Of a stretch of 64,000 bases of DNA, positions 25,115-36,530 are shown in pieces (position 1 is the stretch's first letter; every line of letters starts with the position of its first letter). This DNA is from Sisyra terminalis (lineage: Eukaryota > Arthropoda > Insecta > Neuroptera > Sisyridae), in the NCBI GenBank assembly GCA_958496175.1, contig OY292279.1, positions 7,626,001-7,690,000 of the forward strand, written 5' to 3'. A program made the position numbers and the translations under genes. The notes below the pieces were generated by a model. That model searched no databases, was not told the DNA's origin, and was given only the letters and a program-made list of their open reading frames with translations.

Positions 25115-28100
25115 ATGCAACAAAAGTGTTTGATTTTGATTATCTTTGGGGCAATGATTGCAATGGTTAATGGCGCGAATATTTTGGCCATTTTTCCCAA
25201 TCCACGGGCAAGTCACGTGGTTTTGGGACAAGCATTGTTGTATAAATTGTCGCAGAAAGGTCATAATGTAACAATGGTTAGCTCTTTGGATCTGCAATTA
25301 GAAAATCTTCATAACATAAAAATAAATGCGCTAACAAGCATATATCAACGTAAGAAAAATTTCATTAACTTGGTACAAAATGATTTCCGGGAATTTTTTT
25401 TTGTAGATTTTTTGGTTCAACGGACTTTTTACAAGGTCTATGACATGTGGAATGAACTGAAGATGACATTGCAATTGACTGAAAGAATTTTTTTCGATTT
25501 AACTCAACTTGGATTTTTCAAGAATCGCAACCAATTCGATTTGGTAATTGTTGAAAATTATATGAACGAAGCACATTTGGTGTTTGGCCACCAATTCGGT
25601 GTTCCAACAATTGGATTTTCGGCCAGTGGCGTTTCGGCGACCACTTTACATACAACAGCGAATTCAAATTTAGTAGACATGAACGATTGCGCTGTGGAAC
25701 GACTGAAAAATTTTTTGTCTCACCTAATTTTCACGGCAATGCATCAAGTATTCTTTTACAAAAAGCATAATGACTTAATTCAAAAGTACTTTCCTGGAGC
25801 ACCCTCGTTGAAAGTGCTCGTGGCAAATGTTTCCCTCACGTTATATAATTCGCACCCTTCACTCGAGTATCCGCATGCTCTTATGCCGAATTCGATTGAA
25901 ATCGGAGGATTTTATATGAAAAATGAGGCCAACTTGCCGACAGACTTGCAACAACTCATGGACAGTGCCAGTGATGGCGTCATTTATTTCAGTTTAGGAA
26001 TGGATGTTAGAAAAAAGGATATTAATCTACATTTAAAGGAAATCTTGGTTAGTGCTTTTGGAAAATTGGGACACACAGTTTTGTGGCGATGGAATGAAAA
26101 GTTTATTCCTGGACAAACGAAAAATTTGGTATTGAGACCGTGGTGGCCACAGAATGATATTCTGGGTAAAATAAATTTCAGTTTTGGCTTATTTTTAACT
26201 CTCGTAATTATTCGTAAAGTTTTGTAAATAGTTTAGAAGTAACTCTGAATTCGATTTATCACTTCATATATGGACCATCATCGGAAAGGATGGACAGAAG
26301 GTTTAGCTTAATCACTATGACAAATTGACCTCAAATGGGAACCTGTATCGAAATTTATGATAAAATATCGACATATCTTCTGTACAATGTACATTTTGGG
26401 ACCAAATTCTTTTTTGACCATAAGATATGATTTCTATTCAAACAAATATATCTGAGAAACAAATTTAGCTACAGAAATGAAACCATCGCGAAACTAAAGG
26501 CTGTTTTATAGAGTAAATCATATTTTTAAAAAAAAAAATATATAAAAAGAATAAATATACAACTGAAACATATTTTTAAAGTATTTTTCCAGAATGACAT
26601 TTACGAAAAAAAAATCATGCTCCTAAAGGAGCACTTTGATAACAAAATAAAAATAGATTCACGCTTTATCATATACCACGAATCAATACAGCATACATTA
26701 TTAGTTATAGCAGGGACGATAATTGGACCATTTATTTTGAAAATGGGCTAACTCCATTTCAAGAATAGCTCTTTATAAATTAATTAATACATAAATTTCG
26801 CAATCAAAGAAGGTACTATTAGTTCGTCGAAAACGAATATTATATCAATAATTTGACAAAAATTCAGTAGTACAATTATCAGCATAATATGGTCTGTCAA
26901 ACCATGAGAAATGGAGTTAGGTCCCTTTTAAAAAAAAGACTCTATTATGATATATTTTCATTAATTTTAATGATTATTGAACTCTGGGTCAAATTCATTT
27001 TTTTTTTGCGGATTTTGAAGAGTTGTACTGTTTGTACAACATATAAATTATATTATTGTATTATTTATGAAATTTATAGTAATTTACAAAAGTAAACTAT
27101 TGAAATAAAAAGAATCTAGTCGATTAGGTATTTGAAAATAAGACTCAAGTTTAATGAAGGGATCTTACCTAGTTTTTATTGTTTTTTTATCAAATACAGC
27201 CTGCTATTTAATCTCACATCCCTAACCCCTATAGTCAGGGAACAATGGGGATGACAACCCTTGGAGTAAATTGTTTTTTTCTCAGTAAATATTGAAGATA
27301 TCTTCATGAAATTTTACATATATATGTAATCTAATAGTATGATAATTTTTTGAGATTTTATTTTTATTTTTTGGGGGTGATTTTTGAAACGAACCCCAAA
27401 AATGAGACTTACCAAAAAAATATATCTTGTTCGTAAATTAGTTAGCAATCACATGATAAAGTTATAAAATCGTCGAATTGGTGGAACATTGTTTAAAAAA
27501 ATAAAAATCAATTGAAAATACGTGCATGCATATATATCAATTTTTACTTAATCCTATATTAACACCTGTGCACCCTTTTCATCATACATACGTTCTTAAA
27601 ACTTTTAATTGTCGACAAAGTATATCAGTCTATAAATACTACTTGTTGACTACTGATGATGATTGCTTGGCAATCAAAATATGTATCCTAGAACTACGTC
27701 AGTAATTCCTTTGTTTGAACTTGTGTTCAAATTTCTGATTAAAGTTTACGTTGGTGAAAATTAAATTTTTAAACATCATAACACTTACTGAACACTAAAT
27801 ATTTTTCCTTTCCTTTTAGAACACTTATTTAAACTCCTAAAAGTTATTTCCTTAACGATAATAATGTATAACAAATAATTTTTTGTTTTGTTCCCTGAGG
27901 TTTACAACCACGAAAACAATATGATATGCTCCTTGTACTATTGAAACATCTTTTTTATGTAATTTTTATGGGCAATTATGCACTTTTAGGAGCATTTTTT
28001 TCGTGATTATCATTCTTAGGGAATACCAAAAAAAATTGTATCATTTGTTCTTTTTTTAATATATTTTTTATCGAAAAATTTTAAAAAATTATGATATACT

Positions 28101-29196
28101 CTGCAAAGTAACCTAAAGTTTTGCGTTGGTTTCACTCCTCTAGCTAAATTAGTTTTTGAGATATATTCCCTGGAATAATAGTGATACTGACGGACATTTT
28201 GCCCTTATCCTAAGGTCAAAAAAAGGGAAATTTGGTCGTTAAATGTACCATAAGATGTGTTTATATATAACAAGTTTCGATAAAGGTTCCCATTTGGAGT
28301 GGAGGCCAACTCGCCTTAGTGATCCGGTTATACTCTGTATGGGGTTTACCAAAAATTGTATAGAATATGATTTTTAGTATTGATTCAAATTCTGTAGTTA
28401 ATCTTCTAATTGTTGTAGTTCTAAGGAATTTTGAGGATTTTTTATAACTTAATGAATTATGATAAATATAAAGGATCTTTTATAGTAAACTGAGAAACGT
28501 AGTGTAAAAATAACAATACCAAAAAATCCACGGAGCTATAACAAATTGAATACAATATGACCTTAATATTTAGTTCAAGTGCATTCAAAAATAGAAAAAT
28601 ATTCATAGATATAAGTTTTCAGCACATCCAGCTACCAAACTATTTATAACCAATGGTGGAAGCTTAAGCTTTTCGGAGGCCATTTATCATGAAGTTCCCA
28701 TTCTTGTGCTCCCAATTTTCAACGATCATTCCAAAACTGTGGAACAAGTTGAAAAATTCATCATTGGCTTAACCATGAATATTGATAATGTTACAGAACA
28801 AAACCTTTTAGAGGCCATTACTACAATCTTGACTAATCCCAAGTATTTCGTGTTTTCTTATCGTAAATAAACAATTTTAATCTGGCAATTTTTTCAAGAT
28901 ATAAAGAAAATATAAAGAAGCGTTCCTATTTATTGAAAAATCAAATTATCGCCCCAGATGATAAGGCAGTTTATTGGATTGAGTACGTGATTGAAAATGG
29001 AGGGGCCCCAATTTTACGTCCCCCGTCACTTGATTTTCCTTGGTATCGCGTTTGGATGGTGGATATTATTGGTTTGATATGTTTTTCTTGTATCGTTTGT
29101 ATTAATTTCTTTGTTGTGGTAAAACGTATGATTCATTGGCAATTTTGTACCAAAGAAAAAAACGTAGATGTAGACGATGATAAGAACATTGAATAG
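25115..29196 (+). CDS. UDP-glycosyltransferase, UGT gene 1 (signature altered)
   Basis: Membrane UGT of the endoplasmic reticulum, family role transfer of a sugar from a UDP-sugar to small lipophilic acceptors. Exons by splice sites and homology: 25115-26165, 28623-28842, 28899-29196; spliced length 522 residues. Residues 1-20 form a signal peptide; the catalytic-type His is 34 (in ASH) and an acidic Glu precedes NYMNEAH. The C-terminal anchor and short tail end in KNIE, not a dilysine. Intron 1 of the relatives is absent. Intron 2 is 2457 bp and full of repeats. Odd: the usual THGG is TNGG (Asn361) and the DQ near the signature end is DH (385-386); these positions contact the UDP-sugar, so activity is doubtful. 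No frame breaks. The join across the long intron is inferred from matching phase and family alignment. Confidence 0.82.
26300..28335. repeat. Inverted dispersed-repeat arms inside intron 2 of UGT gene 1
   Basis: A left arm (about 26300-26660) and an inverted right arm (about 27985-28335) share the gggaacct, gaccaaattc, aaatttagct and ctcctaaa words, and match the repeat at 11800-13790. The spacer (26700-27980) includes a stretch at 27560-27780 related to the inverted repeat at 40887-41376, with the actgatgatgattgcttgg core. This material accounts for most of the intron's length. Confidence 0.7.
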
Positions 29197-29650
29197 ATTA
29201 TTTTCTATTAAACCATCATACTGTAATTATTGTGAAATAAAATTTCTTAATAAATACTTAACAGGTTTTTATATTATGCAAACACTTAATAAATCCAATG
29301 ACAATTACCATATTTCCTAATGAATGTTGTTTCAATAAAAGTAAAAATTATGTTCAAGGTGAATTTCATAGACAAAGATTTAAATTAGGGTTTATTTTTT
29401 TCGGAAAATTTTTGTAGAAAATTTACAAAAGATGAACCAATTTTGATTATAGTTTTGGTTACGAGATATTTTAATTGTATAAATGCTATCGAGGTTTAGT
29501 TGACCTTGAGGTTATATCAATTACCATTCCTCTTCTCTTGCCATATAATTTTTACATTGAATTATCGCCCAACATATATACAAACCATTCGGTTGTAAAG
29601 TGCAATAGTAAAGTAATTATTGCGTTGAATGTGCCAAGTGTGCATCAACA

Positions 29651-31349
29651 ATGAAAACGGTAAATTCAAAATTTTTACTTGTAATTTTAACGGTGGGAGT
29701 TGTTGTAAATCAATGTGGAGCCCTAAAAATTTTGGCGATGTTTCCATCGCCCAGCAAAAGTCACGTAATTCTAGGACATAACTTATTTCGAGAAGTGGCA
29801 TTACGAGGCCATGACGTAACCTTTATTAGTCCTGTACCAATGGAAAAACCTCCACCAAACTATAGAGATGTTTTGATTAGCGGTCTTTTTGAAATTCAAG
29901 AAAGTAAGTGTTTTTCTTTTAAATTTTTCGAAAGCCAATTTTTTTTAAATTTAAAATTTTTTTGTTAGAACATTTCGAAGCCGTTGTAACGGCACCCAAG
30001 TTCAATCCTTTTCGTATATTGTCCTTGTTTTTACAATTTAGTTCGGAAATGACCGAACAAACTTTGCAAGACAAAAATTTCCGTGATCTCTTGGCAAAAA
30101 AGGAGAAATATGACGTCATTGTTATCGAAACTTTTATGAATGAAGCTCACTTTGCTTTGGGTCAATACTTTGATGCTCCTGTTATTGGATTTGGACCGGG
30201 AGGTCCTTCGATGTTAACAAATGATTTCACTGGAAATCCAGAATCTCCTGCGTATATTCCTCAAGGACTTTTACCGTATTCACAGGAAATGTGCATAACA
30301 GAAAGAATATTAAACACTCTATTCTGTGCGCAAATGTCAGTAATACGCCATTTCTTTCATTATCCAAGTCAAGAAGAATTGATGCACAAATATTTCCCCA
30401 ACACAAAATCTCAAAGTATTTTTTCGGCCATGAACAATGTGTCACTTGTGTTTCTAAACTCTCATTCAAGTATATCATTGATTCAACCCCTCATGCCAAA
30501 CACAATAGAAATCGGAGGATATCACATTCCGAAAGTGAAGCCACTTCCGCAAGATTTAAAAGAGTTTTTGGATTCAGCCACCGATGGCGTGATTTATTTG
30601 AGTATGGGATCGAATTTTCGTAGCAAGGATATGAAACCGGAGGCCAGGGAAGCGTTTTTGAGTACTTTCAGAAAACTTAAGCAAAAAGTTTTGTGGAAAT
30701 GGGATGTGGATACAATTGAGGGTCAACCAAAAAATTTAAAGCTTAGCAAGTGGTTCCCACAACCGGATGTTTTAGCTCATCCTAATGTAAAACTTTTTAT
30801 AACACATGGAGGACTTGGCAGCTTGACTGAGTCGATTTATCGAGGTGTTCCTATGGTGGGCATTCCAATGTTTGCAGAGCAACCGATGAATGTACGCAGG
30901 ATGGTTAATTTGGGACTTGGATTGGGCTTGGACAAAGACAATTTAACGGAAGAAACGGTATCGCAGGCTGTTAATGAAGTTTTAAATAATCCAATGTAAG
31001 AAATATTACTTAATTTTATGCAAATTTGGGAAACCAATCCTAAATGAAATTTTCTCTTTTAAGATACCAAGAAAACATAAAAATGCGTTCAGCATTATTT
31101 AAAGATCAACCTCAGCCTCCCATGGATCGAGCAATTTATTGGCTCGAGTTTGTAAGTCGTCACAAAGGAGCCAAACACTTAAGTCCACCATTGCTGAAAC
31201 TACACTGGTACCAGTACCTACTTTTGGATGTTGTTGCAATAGTAGGATTAGTTTTACTAACAGTCATATCTTTATTCAGTATTATTTTGTACAAAGTTTG
31301 TAAGAAATTGTTCGGCAAAAAAGCCGGAAAACATCACAAGAAAGATTAA
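29651..31349 (+). CDS. UDP-glycosyltransferase, UGT gene 2
   Basis: Complete UGT of 521 residues in three exons: 29651-29903, 29969-30995 and 31064-31349 (introns of 65 and 68 bp, phases 1 and 2). Signal peptide about residues 1-24; catalytic-type His38 in KSH; acidic Glu in the VIETFMNEAH segment, the usual partner position. The sugar-nucleotide signature follows WFPQ, with THGG at 363-366; the position usually Asp in the DQ pair is Glu388. Membrane anchor about 478-503, then a basic tail ending HHKKD on the cytosolic side. It lacks the phase 1 intron that genes 1, 3, 4, 5, 6 and 7 have just before the AHP of the signature. It lies 454 bp after gene 1 on the same strand and converges with gene 3, with 22 bp between stops. 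An ATTAAA overlaps the stop codon. Confidence 0.93.
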
Positions 31350-31371
31350 AGTTTTATAGAAATTGACAAGT

Positions 31372-33695
31372 TTATTGGACTTTTTTCTTCTTATTTTTCG
31401 TAATGGACGTGGAAGATTTAGAGCAAATTTTGCCTTTTATCCAGTGGTATATTTTTTTAACTAAAACATAGATTGTTGCACTGATCAAAGTGAAAATTAG
31501 GAAAATAAAGCTGGCAATATCGATTGACAGATATTGGAACCAATATAAATCGAAAACGGCCGGACGAAAATGTTCTGCACCGCCATGACGTGCGATAAAT
31601 TCCACCCAGTAGTTTATTTTTTCGGGTAAACTTTGTGGTTGGTCTCGATAATAGCTGGATCGTTTACGGATATTGTTACGGTACCTTAAAAATTTTAAAT
31701 CAATATTACAATATTAAAAATAGTTTTTAACTTTGGAATGAAAATATTTCGTTATCGCATAAATTATGCCAACTAATAGATTCCAAAAAAAAGGTAACTA
31801 AATTGGATAGATTTTCAGAAGAAAATGATTAAATTGATGCTGTAGTAGGGAATCCAGAAGGTCTTAAGAAAAATTATAGAGCACTTATAAAGAGGAATGT
31901 TAAGAATCTCATCAGGCACTATTAAAAAAAAAGCTTTTAAATTTAACATCTTTTCAGCTAAGATTGAGGATTTTTTTCTGACGACATACTTAGGATTAGT
32001 AAGAACTTCATTAATGGCATTTGACATAATATCCTCAGATATCTCCGATACTTTTAACTTTAATCCTAACTCCAAAGAAGCCATTCTAGCTGCATTCGAA
32101 GGTTGGTCCCCAAAGAATGGAAAAGCAATCATTGGCACTCCGTGCCACAATGACTCCGTAAAGCTTCCCAGACCTCCATGCGTCACAAAAAGCTTCACAT
32201 TTGGATGAGCTAAAATTTTAAATTAATACCTTCTATTACCGTTTAATTCCAATACCTAAAACACTAGTTTGGGGAAGCCATTTGCCCAATTTGACATTTT
32301 TCGACAATCCTTCAACGGAATCCTCATCCCATTTCCATAAAACTTTAAGTTTTAGTTTGGCAAATGCGTTTATGAATGCTTGTTTCATTTGAGGAGAAAC
32401 AATTTTACTGCTAATAACCGACCCGAAACTAACATAAATCACACCTTCTTTGGCATCATCCAGAAACTTTTTTAAGTCTTCCGGTAGAGGTTTTGATTTT
32501 TGGGTTTGAATATGGAAACCACCAATTTCAATGGTATTGGGCATCAAAGGACGTGGGTAGCTGTAACTTGGGTGCGAATTCAAAAATAATAGGGAAACAT
32601 TGTGCATTATTGTATATATATCGGGAGAACTTGGAAAATATTTGTGCAAAAGTTTTTCCTGATGCGGAAAATAAACAAAGCCACGATATATGTCTTTCGT
32701 GACAACCAATATTGCGTTGACTAGCCGTTCTTGGAATGACATATGATCGGTGCTGTCTATTATTGCCTGAGGAATGTACGATGGAGGATCGGGATTTCCG
32801 GAAACGTCATTGTTGAATAGACAAGCACCTCCGGTGCTAACACCAATTACGGGCACTCCAAAATGATGGCCCAAAGCCAAATGCGCTTCATTCATGAATG
32901 TTTCAACGACTACCACATCAAATTTTTCTTTGCTTTTTAACAGCTTAGCCACATTTTCATCCCTTAGGGCCACATCTGTGATTAATAAGCCCATATCGTG
33001 AAATTTAGTTATTGTAAATTGCTCGTTTGGATTTGAAACATTCTGCAACTGAGACATTTGTTCTACCAAAAAAAAAATATCAATTAAAATTTTTCAAAAA
33101 AAAAGCTCCATTTTGTCATATTTCTTTCGTATGTACTTGAGGACATATTTCGAAATTAAATTGTAAAAAAAAAGTATCATTTGCTTCTATTTATAATAAT
33201 TGCCACTTATTCTTCTAAGAAATATTAAAGTTAAATAGTTTTTTTTCGGTTTAATGTTTTATAAACTTTATACTTTTTGCATATGTCCACGATGAAAATG
33301 ATCATAAAAGAAAGGGATTTCAATGAAACAAAGAATATATAAAAAATGATAAACATTTATAAATAGAAGCATTACAAAATTAAAGTCCTTAAGGCATTGA
33401 ATATAGAAAATAAGATTCAGGGTACTATTAATAACTATAATTGTATACCTTGAATCATTTCCAACAATCCTCCAATTTTCACTTCCTTAATATTTTTGTA
33501 CGGTTTATCCAACAATATTGGACTATAAACCGTAACATCATGACCAAAATCGGCCAAAACTTTAAAAAACGAATGCCCAATTATCATATGGCTTTTACTT
33601 GGCGACGGAAAAAAACCCAAAACTTTTATACTTTCACTTAAATCCAGGCTATAGCCCGCCAAAAATAGCACAAGAAAACAATAATATAACCTCAT
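31372..33695 (-). CDS. UDP-glycosyltransferase, UGT gene 3
   Basis: Complete UGT of 528 residues in four exons: 33695-33449, 33062-32256, 32209-31990 and 31684-31372. Introns are 386, 46 and 305 bp in phases 1, 1 and 2; the 46-bp one is among the shortest here. The ATG at 33695 is chosen because the frame upstream has only a GTG. Signal peptide about 1-22, catalytic-type His36 in KSH, Glu in VVETFMNEAH, WLPQ and THGG (His362) with an intact GDQP in the donor signature. A C-terminal anchor is followed by a lysine-rich tail ending KKVQ, which fits the dilysine endoplasmic reticulum retention pattern. Tail-to-tail with gene 2; an AATAAA overlaps its stop codon on the minus strand. Confidence 0.93.
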
Positions 33696-33734
33696 TTTAC
33701 CGAATGTTTCTAGGAATAAAATGATACTATACAC

Positions 33735-36530
33735 TTGTCTAGTGTTTTATTCAATTTAATTTCATGGTCTTATCTATAAAATTGATTTTATTTTCAGTGA
33801 TGAATACAAAGTTCAAATAGTCACCGAACGAAATAATTAGAAATTATTTCGTCTAATTTATAAATTATAATTCCATATAATTGGCAGATATAATTGGTAA
33901 ATAGTTAATGGCAAAAAATTAAATATATTTTTAGTTCTTTTAAAATAATGATTTTTATTTTCAAATACACTTGACAATAGTATATGATAAAAATATAATA
34001 TCCAGTGATAAAAATACAATAATCACGATCAACTTAAAGCAGTAAAGATTATTGGATGTAATTATATCACCAGTGTTTCATTTTATACACTGGAGTTGCC
34101 TAAATGGAAGAGAGATTTTCCAGGAAATAAATTCACACCCTTAAGATATAAAAAAACAAATTTCAGGTGCAAAATAAAACAAATAAAAATGGTATTTTTT
34201 TCTGAATGATTTACAAACAATTGTTGTTTGTGTTATGATGTCTTTAGGGCAATTCTTGAAAAAGTATTCCGACTCAAGGAATGAATTCTTGGAAATTCAA
34301 AGTCTATAGGCTAAAAAAGGCATTTGTAAACACTTGTTGTTTTTTTAATATACGTTTGATACAAACCACCGTTTTAAAATCCTGTGATTTTTTTCCTCTG
34401 GATAGAATTGTTGCAATTTCATCAAAAAAAAAAAAATAATCTACAAAAAAATACCAAGTAGTAAAGCTTTTGGTAAGAACATGTTTCTAAATCCATTTCT
34501 GCTAGTTATTGCGGGAGCTTTTATTTTTCAATTTTTAGTACAATAATGTATACTATTTACTAATCTGATGGTGATTTTTTGATATGTGATGGTTGGTATG
34601 AGTCAAGGTTTATGAATTACGCAGGTTGCCCCATTAGAAAAAAAAATGACGTCATACGAAGAATTTTGAAATTTGAATCAGTCTGTAGATATATATGAAT
34701 TTCTTCTTGTTACGTCACGTAGCGCATGAGGCCACCTGTGTATTTTATAAGCCTTCGGTATGAGTAGGTAATATTTGTATTTTTCCCAGGCTTAAGGATT
34801 AAACTAGTATTAGCTATTTATAATAGTATAATTTAAATATTGCTTTGATCATATAGATGAGCTTAATATGATTAAAACCTTTAACATTTTAGTAGTTTTA
34901 CGATCAATTTAAGATGTTTTTTATTATTGAGGATAAGATTTACATTATTCAAGGATGTGGAAGAAAAAAATGATGGATTTTGGTTAAACTGTTCAAAAGA
35001 AACTAAGAAATTTGGTACCTCAAGGTCGATGGATTTTCGTTCGGGTCAAATACAATTAAAAGGAATCTAGTGAATAGATCTACCAAAGATTTTCTTGGTC
35101 ACCTCTTGCGTAATCCAGAACAAGATCGTTTCTGATAGCCAAATTGGGCTAGGGGATCTTATTTCGGTTTCTCATAGGATTCCAGATAAAGTTATCAAAT
35201 CTATTGAGACCTGAATTATATTTAATTAATGAGGACTCTCGAGACCTACTAATTGTATCTTTTTTTTTTGGTAGAAGAGATGAATATTTTTTAAATCATG
35301 CGTTTTTTTTTCTTTTGGATAGATTGTTAGTCGCAATTTAATTCCCAAAAAAAAAATTAGCAAAATAATTACAAGAAGTAAGTTATTTTGGTAAAAATCA
35401 ACTTGAAATGCTTTTTAAGTTTCTGAAAAATAAAATAATTGAATTAGGGAAGTATTGAACGCACTAGTGAAGCTACAGGTAACTAAAACTGATTTGGAAG
35501 AATAAAATGAAACACCTGTATACAATTGGATTGGACTAGGACAAGTGGATGATTTATATAAATTCTTCATATAAAGAATTAGGGATAGCAAATTCTGGAA
35601 TCGAAATAGTTAAAAAACACTAAGTTCATCGGTTGCGGAGATTTACCACGTACTAGTTTGGAACTAAGTAAAATAGGGACCCATGAAACATGATAAGCCC
35701 TGACGTCATAGTATTGAAGTACAGTTAACTTAAAAGCAGAAAAAGATGCAATAAAATTAATTAATAATGTTCTTGGGAACTTTGACTGGATTTACTACGA
35801 AGATGTTAACCTCAAAAAGTAAGGTTTATTCTTTTATGTATTTTTAACACTGTTATCTTAGTTTTATACTGAACAGCGAAAATTAATTTATTTGTGTAAT
35901 TTGGCTTTGAACAACATGTATTGTTATTATGTTTTAGTTCTTCTGAAGAAGTTGGAAATAAATACCAACGAAACGTTGAGATGATTCGAAAATTTAACGT
36001 CTTATTATTTGAGTCCAAGTTCCCAAGAACATTATTAATTATTTACCACACCATGGATGAGAGCAACCAGGACAAAATTAATTTTTCATCAATTTTGACC
36101 AAAACCAGAAAAGTTTTGGAAGCCAGTTTATTTTTATGATGAAATCTTTATATTTTTAATATATTAATTTAACCTTAAAACTATAACAACTTTCGTATTT
36201 GGAAGTTAATTTAATTCCGTAAAATTTTGTGGAAAATTTTTAAATTTCTTTTTCCCCAAAAAAGGTTGGTTGTGAAATTAAAAGATAAATTTTATGGAAT
36301 TATTTTAAATTGCGTTAGATCAATCTTTTACGTGGAAAATATTTATTGTGACTTACAATAACTGAATTAAATATTTTTTGGAAAATTTGAGTAGAAAATT
36401 TAAGTACAACAAATAGAACCAACGAAGACAAGAATTGAAAAGTTTGGTTTCCTTGTACAATTCAATTCCCCCCTCTAAATTGGTTTAATTTTTAAACGAA
36501 ATAAATAATTTGATTTCAAGAAAATATTTC
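33735..36530. other. Intergenic between UGT genes 3 and 4, with a small palindromic element
   Basis: No gene recognised. Contains the inverted-repeat element at 35757-36045 listed separately. The rest is AT-rich with T and A runs. Confidence 0.5.
35757..36045. repeat. Palindromic element with a hammerhead-like core
   Basis: The ends ttaattaataatgttcttgg (35757) and ccaagaacattattaatta (ending about 36043) are inverted copies. Inside, on the plus strand, lie CTGAAGA (35943-35949), a 5-bp stem GTTGG/CCAAC (35951-35955 with 35965-35969), GAAA (35970-35973), a possible stem ACGTT/AACGT (35973-35977 with 35996-36000) and a GTC (35999-36001). This order matches the conserved core of hammerhead ribozymes except that helix I is not convincing. 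Confidence 0.6.

Noticed and set aside
26166..26227. UGT gene 1 ending at the stop at 26225-26227
   Set aside because: The family signature and anchor are missing there; a GT donor at 26166 in the conserved phase joins a good downstream exon pair.
30996..31063. UGT gene 2 ending at 30998 (apparent TAA after NPM)
   Set aside because: The stop is part of a GTAAGA donor; the AG at 31062-31063 restores the frame and the membrane anchor.
33696..33734. Longer N-terminus for UGT gene 3 (13 extra residues)
   Set aside because: The first codon is GTG; the ATG at 33695 gives a normal signal peptide and aligns with the other members.
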